Assembly (NCBI RefSeq): GCF_003123685.1
Contig: NZ_QCYJ01000103.1
Location: forward strand, 310,001 to 374,000
Direction of reading: 5' to 3'
Source of the DNA: Nocardia aurea
Lineage (GTDB): Bacteria; Actinomycetota; Actinomycetes; Mycobacteriales; Mycobacteriaceae
Length of the DNA: 64,000 bases
The notes under the pieces were generated by a model. The model was not told the DNA's origin. It searched no databases and worked only from the letters and a program-made list of their open reading frames with translations. Shown here piece after piece: positions 34,167-46,116 of the stretch (its first letter is position 1; each line of letters starts with the position of its first letter). Made by a program: the position numbers and the translations under genes.

Positions 34167-35828
34167 TCAGTGGACCGGAGCCGAGCGCGGCGTGACCCGC
34201 CCGCCCGACGGCACGGCGAACGAAGCGCCGTGCCGCACAGCGGAATCGGGATTTTCCACATCGGCCAGATAGAACCAGTCCATCTGGGCGCGTTCGGTGG
34301 TGACATCGAGGACGCCGTAGCCGTGCGATTCCAGTTCGACATAGCGCAGGTGGTGGTTCGCGCCGGTCACCGCCGCCTCGATGGGCACGGCGGCGGTGCG
34401 CGGTGGCGCGCCGATCAATTCGCCGATACTGGACGAAGTGACCGAGGGGACCACGAATTCCGCGCCGACGGTGGGCCCGCCCGGATAGTTCGCGGCGTCG
34501 ATCGGCAGATCGGCGGCCCAGGAGGAATGGATATCGCCGGTCAGGAACACCACGTCACCGATCCGCTGGTCGTGCAAAGTGCGGAACAGGGTTCGGCGAT
34601 CGGCGGTGTATCCGTCCCACTGGTCGGCATTGGCGGGGATGCCCGCCTGCGGTAATCCCATGACCCGGGTGAAGGCTTCGGTGGTGGCGGGTTCGAGCGG
34701 CGGGAAGACCAGCGGCGCGATCATCACCGAATTGCCGATCAGTTTCCACTGCACCGGGGCCGAGGCCACACCGGCTGTGAGCCACTCCATCTGCGCTTTG
34801 CCGGTGATGGTGCGTGCCGGATCGTCGATATCGCGCCAGCCGGTGACCGCCTCGGCCTCGCGATCTCGGTAACTGCGCAGATCCAGCATCGACAGTTCGG
34901 CGAGCGTGCCGAACCGCAGGCGGCGGTAGATCTTGGCCTGTTCGCCGGACCCGTTGGCGCGCAACGGCATCCATTCGAGATAGGCGCGCGCCGACGCGGC
35001 CCGGCGGTCGCGCCAGTCGCCGCTCACCGCCGGGTCGTGTGTGCTCGAGCCGCCCGACCACGAATTGTCGGCGGATTCGTGGTCGTCCCAGGTGCAGATG
35101 AACGGCAGTCGCGAGTGCAGAAGGGCGAGGTCCGGATCGGTCTTGTACTGGGCGTGCCTGATGCGGTAGTCGGCGAGGGTGACGATCTCCACGGTCGGCT
35201 CGTGCGGTCGGACGGCTCCGGTGCGGCCGCCGTACTCACCACGGCCGTATTCGTAGATGTAGTCGCCGAGGTGCACGATCGCGTCGAGATCGTCGCGTGC
35301 GGCCAGGTGGCGGTACGCGCCGAAAAAGCCCGCCTCCCAGTTCGAGCACGACACCACGCCGAAGCGCAGGCGTTCCGGGGAATCGGCGACGGCGGGGGCG
35401 GTGCGGGTGCGGCCGACGGGGGAGGACTCACCGAGCGCGGTGAAACGGTAGTGGTAGACGCCGCCGGGTGCGAGACCGGTGACGTCGACTTTCACGGTGT
35501 GATCGGAATCCGAAGTCGCCGTGACACTTCCGGATGCCACCGGCTCGGCGAAGGCGGCGTCTCGGGCGACTTCCCAGCCGACCGTCGCCGGTGCGCCCGC
35601 CCCGGAACCCGGGGTCGCGTCGGGGGAGACGGTGACGCGGGTCCAGATGATCACGCCGGTCGGCAGCGGGTCGCCCGACGCGACCCCGTGGGCGAAGACG
35701 GGGACGGCGGCCCGCGCGGTACCGGTCGCGAACAGCGCCGTCGCTGCCGCCGCCCCGCCTTTCAGCACGGTGCGTCGGGCGAGGGATCCGAGGGGAGACG
35801 GGTCTGAAACGGCATCGTTTACGGCCAC
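34167..35828 (-). CDS. phoD: Tat-exported alkaline phosphatase D (PhoD-like)
   Basis: This 553-residue protein has a twin-arginine signal (R18-R19 in LARRTVLKGG, then an Ala-rich core ending TARA). An N-terminal Fn3-like domain (FAHGVASGDPLPTGVIIWTRV) is followed by the PhoD catalytic domain with VSCSNWEAGFFGAYRHLA, IVHLGDYIYEYGRGEYG, TWDDHESADNSW and FLTGDIHSSW. These Asp/His/Asn residues bind Fe and Ca. It hydrolyses phosphate esters outside the membrane. The start is GTG. No Pho box was identified. Confidence 0.92.
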   Translation of the reverse strand: MAVNDAVSDPSPLGSLARRTVLKGGAAAATALFATGTARAAVPVFAHGVASGDPLPTGVIIWTRVTVSPDATPGSGAGAPATVGWEVARDAAFAEPVASGSVTATSDSDHTVKVDVTGLAPGGVYHYRFTALGESSPVGRTRTAPAVADSPERLRFGVVSCSNWEAGFFGAYRHLAARDDLDAIVHLGDYIYEYGRGEYGGRTGAVRPHEPTVEIVTLADYRIRHAQYKTDPDLALLHSRLPFICTWDDHESADNSWSGGSSTHDPAVSGDWRDRRAASARAYLEWMPLRANGSGEQAKIYRRLRFGTLAELSMLDLRSYRDREAEAVTGWRDIDDPARTITGKAQMEWLTAGVASAPVQWKLIGNSVMIAPLVFPPLEPATTEAFTRVMGLPQAGIPANADQWDGYTADRRTLFRTLHDQRIGDVVFLTGDIHSSWAADLPIDAANYPGGPTVGAEFVVPSVTSSSIGELIGAPPRTAAVPIEAAVTGANHHLRYVELESHGYGVLDVTTERAQMDWFYLADVENPDSAVRHGASFAVPSGGRVTPRSAPVH

Positions 35829-36030
35829 GGGTACCGATCACAGTCGATCGGCGAGCGGGAGGCAAGTCGATGACCCGTCTCGGCCACCTGTTCGGACCGG
35901 TCGGGGACACTGGGTCGCGTCGTCGCGGGCGACGCGATCCGGTGTCGTACCCGGGCGGTACGGTCGAATGCATGAGCGAGCGATTCGGGTGCCGCCGAGC
36001 GTCGGATGCGCGCCCGGGCGAGGCGCGCGC

Positions 36031-37389
36031 ATGAGCGACGGGCTCTTCGACGTGCCCGGGCACGCGGGCCCCGAGTCGGATATGCCGGGCGGGGCGGGCG
36101 TGGATTTCCGAGGGCCGGGCACCGCGGCGCCGCTGGCGGTGCGTATGCGTCCGGCGTCGCTCGACGAGGTGGTCGGCCAACAGCATCTGCTCGGTCCCGG
36201 CTCGCCGCTGCGACGGCTCATCGAAGGTTCCGGTGCGGCATCGGTGCTGCTCTACGGTCCGCCCGGCACCGGGAAGACCACCCTCGCCTCGTTGATCTCA
36301 CAGGCCACCGGTCGACGATTCGAGGCACTGTCGGCGTTGTCGGCCGGGGTCAAGGAAGTACGCGCGGTCATCGATCTGGCCCGCCGTCGGCTCACGGCGG
36401 GCGAGTCCACCGTGCTGTTCATCGACGAGGTGCACCGGTTCTCGAAGACCCAACAGGACGCGCTCTTGGCGGCGGTGGAGAACCGGATCGTGCTGCTGGT
36501 CGGCGCGACCACCGAGAATCCGTCGTTCTCGGTGGTGTCGCCGCTGCTGTCGCGTTCGCTCGTCCTGCAATTGCATTCGCTGACCGACGCCGATATCCGG
36601 TCGGTGCTGCGCCGCGCGATCACCGATCCGCGTGGTTTCGGCGACTCCTACACCGTCACCGAACCCGCTCTCGATCATCTGGTCCGGATCGCGGGAGGTG
36701 ACGCGCGCCGTGCCCTGACCGCGTTGGAAGCCTCCGCGGAATCCTCACTCGACGGGACCGTCGACGTGGCCCTGGTCGAGGCGAGCGTCGACAAGGCCGC
36801 CGTGCGCTACGACCGCGCGGGCGACCAGCACTACGACGTGGTGAGCGCGTTCATCAAATCGATTCGCGGTTCGGACGTCGACGCGGCGCTGCACTACCTC
36901 GCGCGGATGCTCGGCGCGGGCGAGGATCCGCGTTTCGTCGCCCGTCGCCTGGTGATCTCGGCTAGCGAGGACATCGGCATGGCCGATCCCACCGCCTTGC
37001 AAACCGCCGTCGCGGCGGCCCAGGTCGTGCAGCTGATCGGGATGCCGGAGGCGCAGCTCACGCTGACCCACGCCACGATCCATCTCGCCACCGCCCCGAA
37101 ATCGGGGGCGGTGCCCGCCGCGCTGGGCGCGGCCATGGCCGATATCGCGGCGGGCAGGGCGGGCTCGGTGCCTGCCCACCTGCGTGACGGTCACTACTCC
37201 GGGGCCGCCGCGCTCGGCAACGCGCAGGGCTACAAATATCCGCACGACGATCCGGACGGCGTGCTGGCCCAGCAGTATCCGCCCGACGAATTGGTCGGCG
37301 CGGATTACTACACCCCGACCGACCACGGGTACGAGCGTGAGATCGGCCCGCGCGTGCAGAAGTTGCGCCGCATCGTTCGCGGCCGGTAG
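36031..37389 (+). CDS. rarA: replication-associated recombination protein A (RarA/MgsA)
   Basis: This 452-residue AAA+ ATPase has Walker A GPPGTGKTT at residues 76-84, Walker B FIDEVHRF around D132/E133, sensor 1 GATTENPSF, and the C-terminal tetramerisation region (YDRAGDQHYDVVSAFIKSIRGSD). It acts at stalled replication forks. ATG 36031 begins MSDGLFD, the usual actinobacterial start; the frame is open much further upstream but overlaps the divergent phoD promoter. It is followed by alaS, as in mycobacteria. Confidence 0.92.
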   Translation: MSDGLFDVPGHAGPESDMPGGAGVDFRGPGTAAPLAVRMRPASLDEVVGQQHLLGPGSPLRRLIEGSGAASVLLYGPPGTGKTTLASLISQATGRRFEALSALSAGVKEVRAVIDLARRRLTAGESTVLFIDEVHRFSKTQQDALLAAVENRIVLLVGATTENPSFSVVSPLLSRSLVLQLHSLTDADIRSVLRRAITDPRGFGDSYTVTEPALDHLVRIAGGDARRALTALEASAESSLDGTVDVALVEASVDKAAVRYDRAGDQHYDVVSAFIKSIRGSDVDAALHYLARMLGAGEDPRFVARRLVISASEDIGMADPTALQTAVAAAQVVQLIGMPEAQLTLTHATIHLATAPKSGAVPAALGAAMADIAAGRAGSVPAHLRDGHYSGAAALGNAQGYKYPHDDPDGVLAQQYPPDELVGADYYTPTDHGYEREIGPRVQKLRRIVRGR

Positions 37390-37481
37390 CCGTGGCGGCG
37401 CCCGTATCGCGCCCCGGGGCGGCCGGTGCGAGCGGCGGGCGATGAAAAACCACGTGCGCGGCACCGGTAGGCTGGATATCT

Positions 37482-40144
<2,663 letters not shown>

Positions 40145-40145
<1 letters not shown>

Positions 40146-40717
40146 TGGGCGATTCGGAGAGTTCCGAGCCGTCGGGTCGGTCGCGCGCCGCGGACCGGCC
40201 CGATTCGGCGTCCGATCCGGGCCGGGGCAGACGGATCGCGATCGATGTCGGCAGCGTCCGAATCGGGGTCGCCTCGAGTGATCCCGACGGTATCCTGGCT
40301 ACGCCGGTCGAGACCGTGGCGCGGGCGAAAAAATCCCGGGCCGGTGGTCCCGCCGCGGATATCGAGAGAATTGCCCACATTGTGCGGGAATACGAGGCGG
40401 TGGAGGTCGTCGTCGGCCTGCCGAGGACCCTGCGCGGGGAGAAGGGAACCGCGGCCGACCTCGCGATCGCGTTCGCGGAACGTTTGCGGATGGAAATTGA
40501 TCCCGTGCCGATCAGGCTTTCCGACGAACGTTTGACTACCGTGTCAGCTGCACGTGCATTGCGGGACAGTGGAGTTCGCGCGCGTGGCCAGCGGCAGGTG
40601 ATCGATCAGGCAGCGGCCGTGTCGATCCTGCAAGGATGGTTGGACGAACGGAGTGCGGTGTTGAAGTCGGTCGAAGAGGCGTCGATGGGTGACGCGTCGT
40701 TCGGAGACGATGCATGA
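40145..40717 (+). CDS. ruvX: RuvX/YqgF-family RNase H-fold nuclease
   Basis: This 190-residue protein has the RNase H-like motif AIDVGSVRIGVASSDPDG and the downstream VVVGLPRTLRG, LSDERLTTVSA and IDQAAAVSILQGWLD motifs of YqgF. It is thought to act in rRNA maturation and was once called a Holliday junction resolvase. An N-terminal extension of about 30 disordered residues and a C-terminal Ser/Glu tail exceed the short enterobacterial form. ATG 40145 overlaps the alaS stop, and its own stop overlaps mltG (ATGA). Confidence 0.92.
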
Positions 40718-42240
40718 CGGATCGGTGGGCACGGGCTGAGGAACGCTATAAACAGCGCGAGGCTGAGCGGCGTTATCAGCGAGACGACCGAGCCTGGGGT
40801 GGGCACGGCACTTCCCAGGACGAGCCCGACGATTGGGATGACTACGAGGACGACACCAACGTCATCCCTCGGTACACCGACGACGAGCCTCGGTATGACG
40901 AACCGCGGTACGACGAGCCTTCATACGAGGACCTCGAGGACGAGGAGCCCGAACCGCCGCCGCCGCCGAGAGCGCGCGGCCCCCGGGTCGGCAGGCAGGA
41001 ACCCCCGGAACGCGGTCGTTCGGGACGACGTCCCCCGGCGAAACGCTCCCAGCGGGGGAAGCGCTCGCGGGCGGCGGCGCGCAAGGCCGAGGAACGGAAG
41101 AAACGCCGCAGGACCCTGTGGCTGGTCGCGGGATTCTTCATCGTGGTGCTCATCGGCGCGGTCGGCTTCGCGAGTATGAAATTCGCCAGGTCGGTGGCGA
41201 TTCCGGAGGATTACGCCGGACCGGGCGGGCCGCTGGTGGTGGTCCAGGTCCATCCGGGCGATACCGCCAAGGAGATCGCCTCGTCGATGGTCGACAAGGA
41301 CGTCGTCAAGAGCAGCGGCGCGTTCTACGAAGCGGCGGTGCGCAATTCGGGGATGAACGCGGTGCAGCCGGGTTTCTACGCCATCCCCAGTCAGGTGCCG
41401 GCCCTGGACGCCGTGACGGCGTTGCTCGGCAAGAATTCGCGGGTCGGCAATGTCGTCGTGTCGGAGGGCAGGCTGCTGCACGACCAGCACGATGTGAACA
41501 CCGGGGCGCGCAAGGAGGGGATCTACACCAAGATCGCCGCCGCCAGCTGTATCGGCGCCGCCACCGCGAAGAAATGTGTCACCTACGAGCAGCTCGCCGC
41601 CGCGGGAGCCGACGCCGATCTGGGCGCGCTCGGCGTGCCGAGTTGGGCGCAGGCCAGGGTGAAGGCGGTCCCGGATCGCGCCAGGCAGCTCGAGGGCCTG
41701 ATCGCGGCGGGCACATGGGACTTCGATCCGAGCGCCTCGCCGCAGCAGATCCTGAAACAGCTGGTCAGCGCGAGCGCCACGAGTTACGAGTCGACCGGCC
41801 TGCTCCAATCCGGGGCGACGACGAAACTGTCACCCTACGAGACGCTGATCGCGGCGTCGCTCGTCGAACGCGAGGCGTTGCCGCAGGATATGCCCAAGGT
41901 GGCGCGGGTCATCATGAACCGGCTGGAGGTGGGTCAGCAGCTGGAATTCGATTCCACCGTCAACTACGCGTTGGATCAGACCGAGGTCGCCACCACCGAC
42001 AGCGACCGTGCCACCCGCACGCCGTGGAACACCTACGCGATGGCCGGGCTGCCCGCCACCCCGATCGCCGCGCCGTCGTTGAACGCTCTGCGCGCCATGG
42101 AGAATCCCGAGCCGGGACCGTGGCTGTACTTCGTGACCATCGACATGAAGGGCACCACATTGTTCACTCAGAGCTATTCCGAACACCTACGCAATATCGA
42201 GAAGGCCGAGGACAGCGGAATCCTCGACAGTGGCCGATGA
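40714..42240 (+). CDS. mltG: endolytic murein transglycosylase MltG
   Basis: This 508-residue protein has a long acidic-then-basic disordered cytoplasmic region (residues 1-134), including repeated acidic Tyr motifs (RYDEP), one membrane helix at residues 135-155, then a LysM-like and a YceG catalytic domain. The catalytic Glu is E385 in SLVEREA. It cuts nascent glycan strands and may set their length. The cytoplasmic tail is longer than in enterobacteria, as in mycobacteria. It overlaps both neighbours in the operon. Confidence 0.92.
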   Translation: MTDRWARAEERYKQREAERRYQRDDRAWGGHGTSQDEPDDWDDYEDDTNVIPRYTDDEPRYDEPRYDEPSYEDLEDEEPEPPPPPRARGPRVGRQEPPERGRSGRRPPAKRSQRGKRSRAAARKAEERKKRRRTLWLVAGFFIVVLIGAVGFASMKFARSVAIPEDYAGPGGPLVVVQVHPGDTAKEIASSMVDKDVVKSSGAFYEAAVRNSGMNAVQPGFYAIPSQVPALDAVTALLGKNSRVGNVVVSEGRLLHDQHDVNTGARKEGIYTKIAAASCIGAATAKKCVTYEQLAAAGADADLGALGVPSWAQARVKAVPDRARQLEGLIAAGTWDFDPSASPQQILKQLVSASATSYESTGLLQSGATTKLSPYETLIAASLVEREALPQDMPKVARVIMNRLEVGQQLEFDSTVNYALDQTEVATTDSDRATRTPWNTYAMAGLPATPIAAPSLNALRAMENPEPGPWLYFVTIDMKGTTLFTQSYSEHLRNIEKAEDSGILDSGR

Positions 42241-43099
42241 ACGCGGTGCGGCGGTGAACGGCACCGTGGCGAACGGGGCCGCGGTCGATGGCGCCGCGGC
42301 CCGCAAGGCCGCGGTGCTCGGCAAGCCCATCGCGCATTCGCGCTCTCCGCAGCTGCATCTGGCGGCCTACCACGCGCTCGGGCTGCCGTGGACCTACGAG
42401 CGGATCGAATGTTCGGCCGAGCAGTTGCCCGGTCTCGTCGACGGTCTCGGTCCGGAATGGGTCGGGCTGTCGGTCACCATGCCGGGTAAGGAAGCGGCCC
42501 TCGCGTACGCGAACGAGCGCACCGAGCGCGCCGAACTGGTCGGCTCCGCCAACACCCTGGTCCACACGGCGGGCGGCTGGCGTGCCGACTGCACCGACGT
42601 GGACGGCGTGGTCGGCGCGCTGCGCGAGGGCGGTGTCACCGCGCTGGAGAGCGCGGCCGTACTCGGCGCGGGCGGTACCGCGCGTCCGGCGCTGCTCGGA
42701 CTGTCGGCGCTCGGCGCGAAATCGGTGACGGTCTTCGCCCGCGACGCCGGACGTGCGCGCGGTGCGGTGGAATTGGCCGAACGCCTCGGCATGGCGGTCG
42801 CGGTGGCCGGATTCGACGCGCAGTCCGTCGAATCGGTGTGCGCCGAGGCCGGTGCGGTGGTCAGCACCATTCCGTCGGAGGCGGCCGCGGTCATCGCGGC
42901 GTCGGTGGCGCACGCTCCCGTGGTACTCGACGCGATCTATGACCCGTGGCCGACACCGCTCGCGGTGGCCGTGGCCCGAGCCGGTCATACGGTGGTCAGT
43001 GGGTTGCGGATGCTGCTGCATCAGGCCTACGGCCAGGTCGAGCAGTTCACCGGGTGCCCCGCGCCGCGCGCCGAGATGGCCTCGGCGATGGAGGAGTGA
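42230..43099 (+). CDS. aroE: shikimate dehydrogenase
   Basis: This 289-residue enzyme reduces 3-dehydroshikimate to shikimate with NADPH, the fourth step to chorismate. Motifs are GKPIAHSRSPQLH, catalytic Lys in VTMPGKEAAL, the ADCTDVDG Asp, and a glycine-rich AVLGAGGTARPAL. The GTG at 42230 overlaps the mltG end by 11 bases; a later GTG at 42254 is possible, since the first 25 residues are low-complexity Ala/Gly/Asn. Confidence 0.92.
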   Translation: MADERGAAVNGTVANGAAVDGAAARKAAVLGKPIAHSRSPQLHLAAYHALGLPWTYERIECSAEQLPGLVDGLGPEWVGLSVTMPGKEAALAYANERTERAELVGSANTLVHTAGGWRADCTDVDGVVGALREGGVTALESAAVLGAGGTARPALLGLSALGAKSVTVFARDAGRARGAVELAERLGMAVAVAGFDAQSVESVCAEAGAVVSTIPSEAAAVIAASVAHAPVVLDAIYDPWPTPLAVAVARAGHTVVSGLRMLLHQAYGQVEQFTGCPAPRAEMASAMEE

Positions 43100-43170
43100 T
43101 CCCCTCCCGGCCACATTTCTGATACCTGTTCTAGTTCTGTTGCGGCGAGCTGGGCGTTAAGGTAGTCGAT

Positions 43171-43647
43171 ATGACTGCTTGGGTTCTGCGGGCTTTCGCG
43201 CTCGGTGTGCTGGTCGTCGGCCTGCGTATCGGGCTCGGGTTCGGGATGGTGTACTGGCCGACGCACGGGAGTTCGATGCGGATCTTGTGCCTGGTCGTAC
43301 TGCTCGCCGTCATCGTGGCATGGGGTGTGCTCGACGGCCGCGCCGATCGCCTGGACAACCCGGACCCCGAACGCGGCTCCGACCTGACCATCCGATGGTT
43401 GAAGGCGGCGGTCGCGGGCGGTGTCGGCAGCGGTCTGGTCTCCTGGATCGTGGACTTCTTCCCGAAGATGGACCTCAGCGACAACGGACTGCTCTTCGAA
43501 GTGACAGCGGGTGCGTCCTTCATCATCCTGCTGATCTTCATCCCCGCGCTGATCGGCGTCGGGATCGGTCGCATGGTCGCCGGACGCGCGGCGGAGAAAT
43601 CGGTGAGTGTCGAATCCGAGCGGCACCCGGTGGCGTCCGCGCACTGA
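43171..43647 (+). CDS. B-4DMT family small membrane transporter
   Basis: This 158-residue protein has four hydrophobic helices (about residues 5-27, 34-52, 73-93 and 107-133), matching the B-4DMT (bacterial four-helix drug/metabolite) family annotated at this spot in mycobacteria and Nocardia. Substrate is unknown. The ATG at 43171 follows 71 non-coding bases after aroE. It is convergent with aroB across a strong terminator. Confidence 0.78.
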   Translation: MTAWVLRAFALGVLVVGLRIGLGFGMVYWPTHGSSMRILCLVVLLAVIVAWGVLDGRADRLDNPDPERGSDLTIRWLKAAVAGGVGSGLVSWIVDFFPKMDLSDNGLLFEVTAGASFIILLIFIPALIGVGIGRMVAGRAAEKSVSVESERHPVASAH

Positions 43648-43655
43648 CGCGGAGA

Positions 43656-43693
43656 CGACGAGGGCGCACTCCCCGTGGAGTGCGCCCTCGTCG
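43656..43693. terminator. perfect 17-bp stem-loop, bidirectional terminator
   Basis: Arms 43656-43672 and 43677-43693 pair perfectly with loop CCGT. It lies between the convergent B-4DMT and aroB genes and can serve both strands. Confidence 0.85.
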
Positions 43694-43703
43694 CATGTGA
43701 GCG

Positions 43704-44825
43704 CTAGAGCAGGACCGCGCCGCCGCTGGGGCTCTCCTCGCGGGCGATGGCCGAATAGGCCGCCGCCAGCAGGGTCGGGTCGGGGCCTTCCAGACGGCCG
43801 GGCTTGGCGAGGCCGTCGAGGACGACGAAACGCAGGACGCCCGAGCGGGTCTTCTTGTCGGTCTGCATCGCGTCGAGCAACTGGGGCAGCGCGTCGGCGT
43901 CGTAGGAGACGGGCAGCCCGACGGCGGTCAGCACCGCACGGTGCCGATCGGCGGTGGCGTCGTCGAGACGACCGGCAAGCCTGCCCAGTTCGGCGGCGAA
44001 GACCAGCCCGACCGACACCGCCGCACCGTGCCGCCAGCGGTAGCGCTCGCGCCGTTCGATGGCGTGTGCGAGCGTGTGCCCGTAGTTGAGGATCTCGCGC
44101 AGGCTCGCTTCCTTGAGATCGGCGGCGACCACATCGGCCTTGACCTGGATCGCCCTGCGGATCAGTTCGGGCAGCACCTCGCCGGTCGGATCCAGCGCGG
44201 CCTCGGGATCGCGTTCGACCAGATCCAGGATGACCGGGTCCGCGATGAAACCGGCCTTGATGATCTCGGCCATGCCGGCGACGATCTCGTTACGCGGCAC
44301 CGTCTCCAGCGTCGCCAGATCGACGAGTACGGCGGCCGGTTCGTGGAAACTGCCGACCAGGTTCTTACCGGCCTCGGTGTTGATACCGGTCTTGCCCCCG
44401 ACCGCGGCGTCGACCATCGCCAGCAGGGTGGTCGGCACGTGCACGATCCGCACGCCGCGCATCCAGGTGGCGGCGACGAAACCGGAGAGATCGGTCGCCG
44501 CGCCGCCGCCGAGGCTGACCACGACATCGTTGCGGGTCAGACCGATCCGGCCGAGAACCTCCCAGCAGAAACCCGCGACGGCCAGTTCCTTACCGGCCTC
44601 CGCGTCCGGGATCTCCACCCGGTGTGCGTCGATCCCGGTGTCGGCCAACGCCTTGCGCACCACTTCGGCGGTCTCGGCGAGCGGCGGCTGATGGAAGATC
44701 GCGACCGTGCGGACCCCCGTGGTCACCCCCGCCACCGATTCGACGAGTTCACCGAGCAGTCCGCGCCCGATGATGACCGGATACGGGTCGGCGGTCTCGA
44801 CCTGGATACGCCTCGGCTCTGTCAC
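43704..44825 (-). CDS. aroB: 3-dehydroquinate synthase
   Basis: This 373-residue enzyme converts DAHP to 3-dehydroquinate, the second step of the shikimate pathway, using NAD and a metal. Motifs are VVSLGGGAATDLSGFVAATWMRG, the PTTLLAMVDAAVGGKTGIN active-site stretch, GMAEIIKAG, and NYGHTLAHAIE. The GTG at 44825 gives the usual N-terminus; the frame runs on to 45113 only as shadow. It is the last gene of the aroC-aroK-aroB operon, 112 bases after aroK. Confidence 0.93.
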   Translation of the reverse strand: MTEPRRIQVETADPYPVIIGRGLLGELVESVAGVTTGVRTVAIFHQPPLAETAEVVRKALADTGIDAHRVEIPDAEAGKELAVAGFCWEVLGRIGLTRNDVVVSLGGGAATDLSGFVAATWMRGVRIVHVPTTLLAMVDAAVGGKTGINTEAGKNLVGSFHEPAAVLVDLATLETVPRNEIVAGMAEIIKAGFIADPVILDLVERDPEAALDPTGEVLPELIRRAIQVKADVVAADLKEASLREILNYGHTLAHAIERRERYRWRHGAAVSVGLVFAAELGRLAGRLDDATADRHRAVLTAVGLPVSYDADALPQLLDAMQTDKKTRSGVLRFVVLDGLAKPGRLEGPDPTLLAAAYSAIAREESPSGGAVLL

Positions 44826-44937
44826 GAATGCTCCGATTCTCTCGTTACGAAATGTCGTGCCGCGCGGTCGTGGATCCGGCCCGCTCGTACTGCCGACCAC
44901 GGGCGTGCACGCCTGATCGCGCGTCGACCCGCGGTGC

Positions 44938-46116
44938 TCATGTGCGCCGTTCCGATTCTGTGCCCGCCGACTGTTTCTCGGCTCGGCCGCGACCGCGCGG
45001 GGCACGCCTGCGACGTGAACGCCCGGGCTGACGCTCCCCGGTGCCCCGGTTGGCATCGGCCGTGCGGTCCCGGCCCTGCGATTCGGTGAGCGTGCCGGTA
45101 TCGGGCACGGCACCGTCGGTGCGGCGGGAGGTGACCCGGCGCACCGCCGGTGCCGTGCCCGAGTCGGGAATCTCGGTACCGTCCGTGCCCGCTACCGGGC
45201 TCGGAGCGCCCGCCGCGCGTTGCGCTCGACGCGGCCGACGCCTCGTCCCCGAGGCCCCGGCGTCGGTGATCGCGTCGGGCGACGGACCGGAATGCCTGTC
45301 GACGCCCGCCTCCGTCGCGACGCGGTGGTTGTTCGCGCGGCTGTTCGCCGTGGCGGATTGGCCGCTCGTGCCGTTGTTCGGGGTGCGACGACCCCGGGCG
45401 CGGCGTGAGCGCTGCCTCGGGGCGGGATCGTCGGTGCGATCGGGCGTCGGCTCGGTGGTTTCGGTGGTTTTGTGCTTGGCCGATGCCCGGGCCCGGGCTC
45501 GTCGGCGGGTGCGCGACCGCCTGCCTGCGGGAGCGGGCACGGCTTCGACGGTGGTATCCGGCTCGGGATCGGTACTCGGCGCGACCGAGTCCATGCCGAG
45601 TTTGTCCAGGATCATTCGGACGACCCGGCCCGGACTGCGTCCGTCGGTGCGCACGCGGACGGTCGCCACCTCGCGGTAGAGGGGGCGGCGTTCACGCATC
45701 AGCTTGCGGTATTTCGCGCCGGGGTCGGCACCGTTGAGCAGGGGTCGCTGGTTGCTCGCCCCGGTGCGGCGCAATCCTTCGGCGATGCTGATCTCGAGGT
45801 AGACCACGGTACGGTCGCGCAGCAGCGCCCTGGTGCTCTCCGACAGCACCGCGCCGCCGCCGAGGGAGACCACTCCGCGTTCGCCGAGAACGGCGCGGCG
45901 AACGACGCGTTCCTCGATCCTGCGGAATTCGGGTTCGCCGTCGACGGCGAAGATGTCGGGGATGGTCCGTCCGGTCTCGCGCTCGATGCCCGCGTCGGTG
46001 TCGTAGAGCTCGACCCCGAGTTCCCTGGCGAGTTTGCGGCCGATCGTCGATTTTCCGGCGCCGGGCGGTCCGACCAGCACCACGCGGGGGGTGCGTGGGT
46101 CGGTCTGCACGATCAT
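44938..46116 (-). CDS. aroK: shikimate kinase with long Arg-rich C-terminal extension
   Basis: This protein is 392 residues; the kinase family is usually about 170-180. Residues 1-175 are a complete shikimate kinase: Walker A GPPGAGKST (16-24), D-T-D near residues 39-41, GGGAV near 87-90, LID region RPLL near 124-127. Residues 176-392 are a disordered tail dense in RR/RRR clusters, Thr, Pro and Gly. Its third codon positions stay G/C-rich, so it is coding and not a frameshift. Such a tail could bind RNA or an acidic partner (inference). The ATG overlaps the aroC stop (ATGA). Confidence 0.88.
   Translation of the reverse strand: MIVQTDPRTPRVVLVGPPGAGKSTIGRKLARELGVELYDTDAGIERETGRTIPDIFAVDGEPEFRRIEERVVRRAVLGERGVVSLGGGAVLSESTRALLRDRTVVYLEISIAEGLRRTGASNQRPLLNGADPGAKYRKLMRERRPLYREVATVRVRTDGRSPGRVVRMILDKLGMDSVAPSTDPEPDTTVEAVPAPAGRRSRTRRRARARASAKHKTTETTEPTPDRTDDPAPRQRSRRARGRRTPNNGTSGQSATANSRANNHRVATEAGVDRHSGPSPDAITDAGASGTRRRPRRAQRAAGAPSPVAGTDGTEIPDSGTAPAVRRVTSRRTDGAVPDTGTLTESQGRDRTADANRGTGERQPGRSRRRRAPRGRGRAEKQSAGTESERRT

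Noticed and set aside
44938..45588. Frameshift explaining the AroK tail
   Set aside because: Third positions stay G/C-rich in the same frame through the tail and no second gene begins there, so a true extension is the simpler reading.
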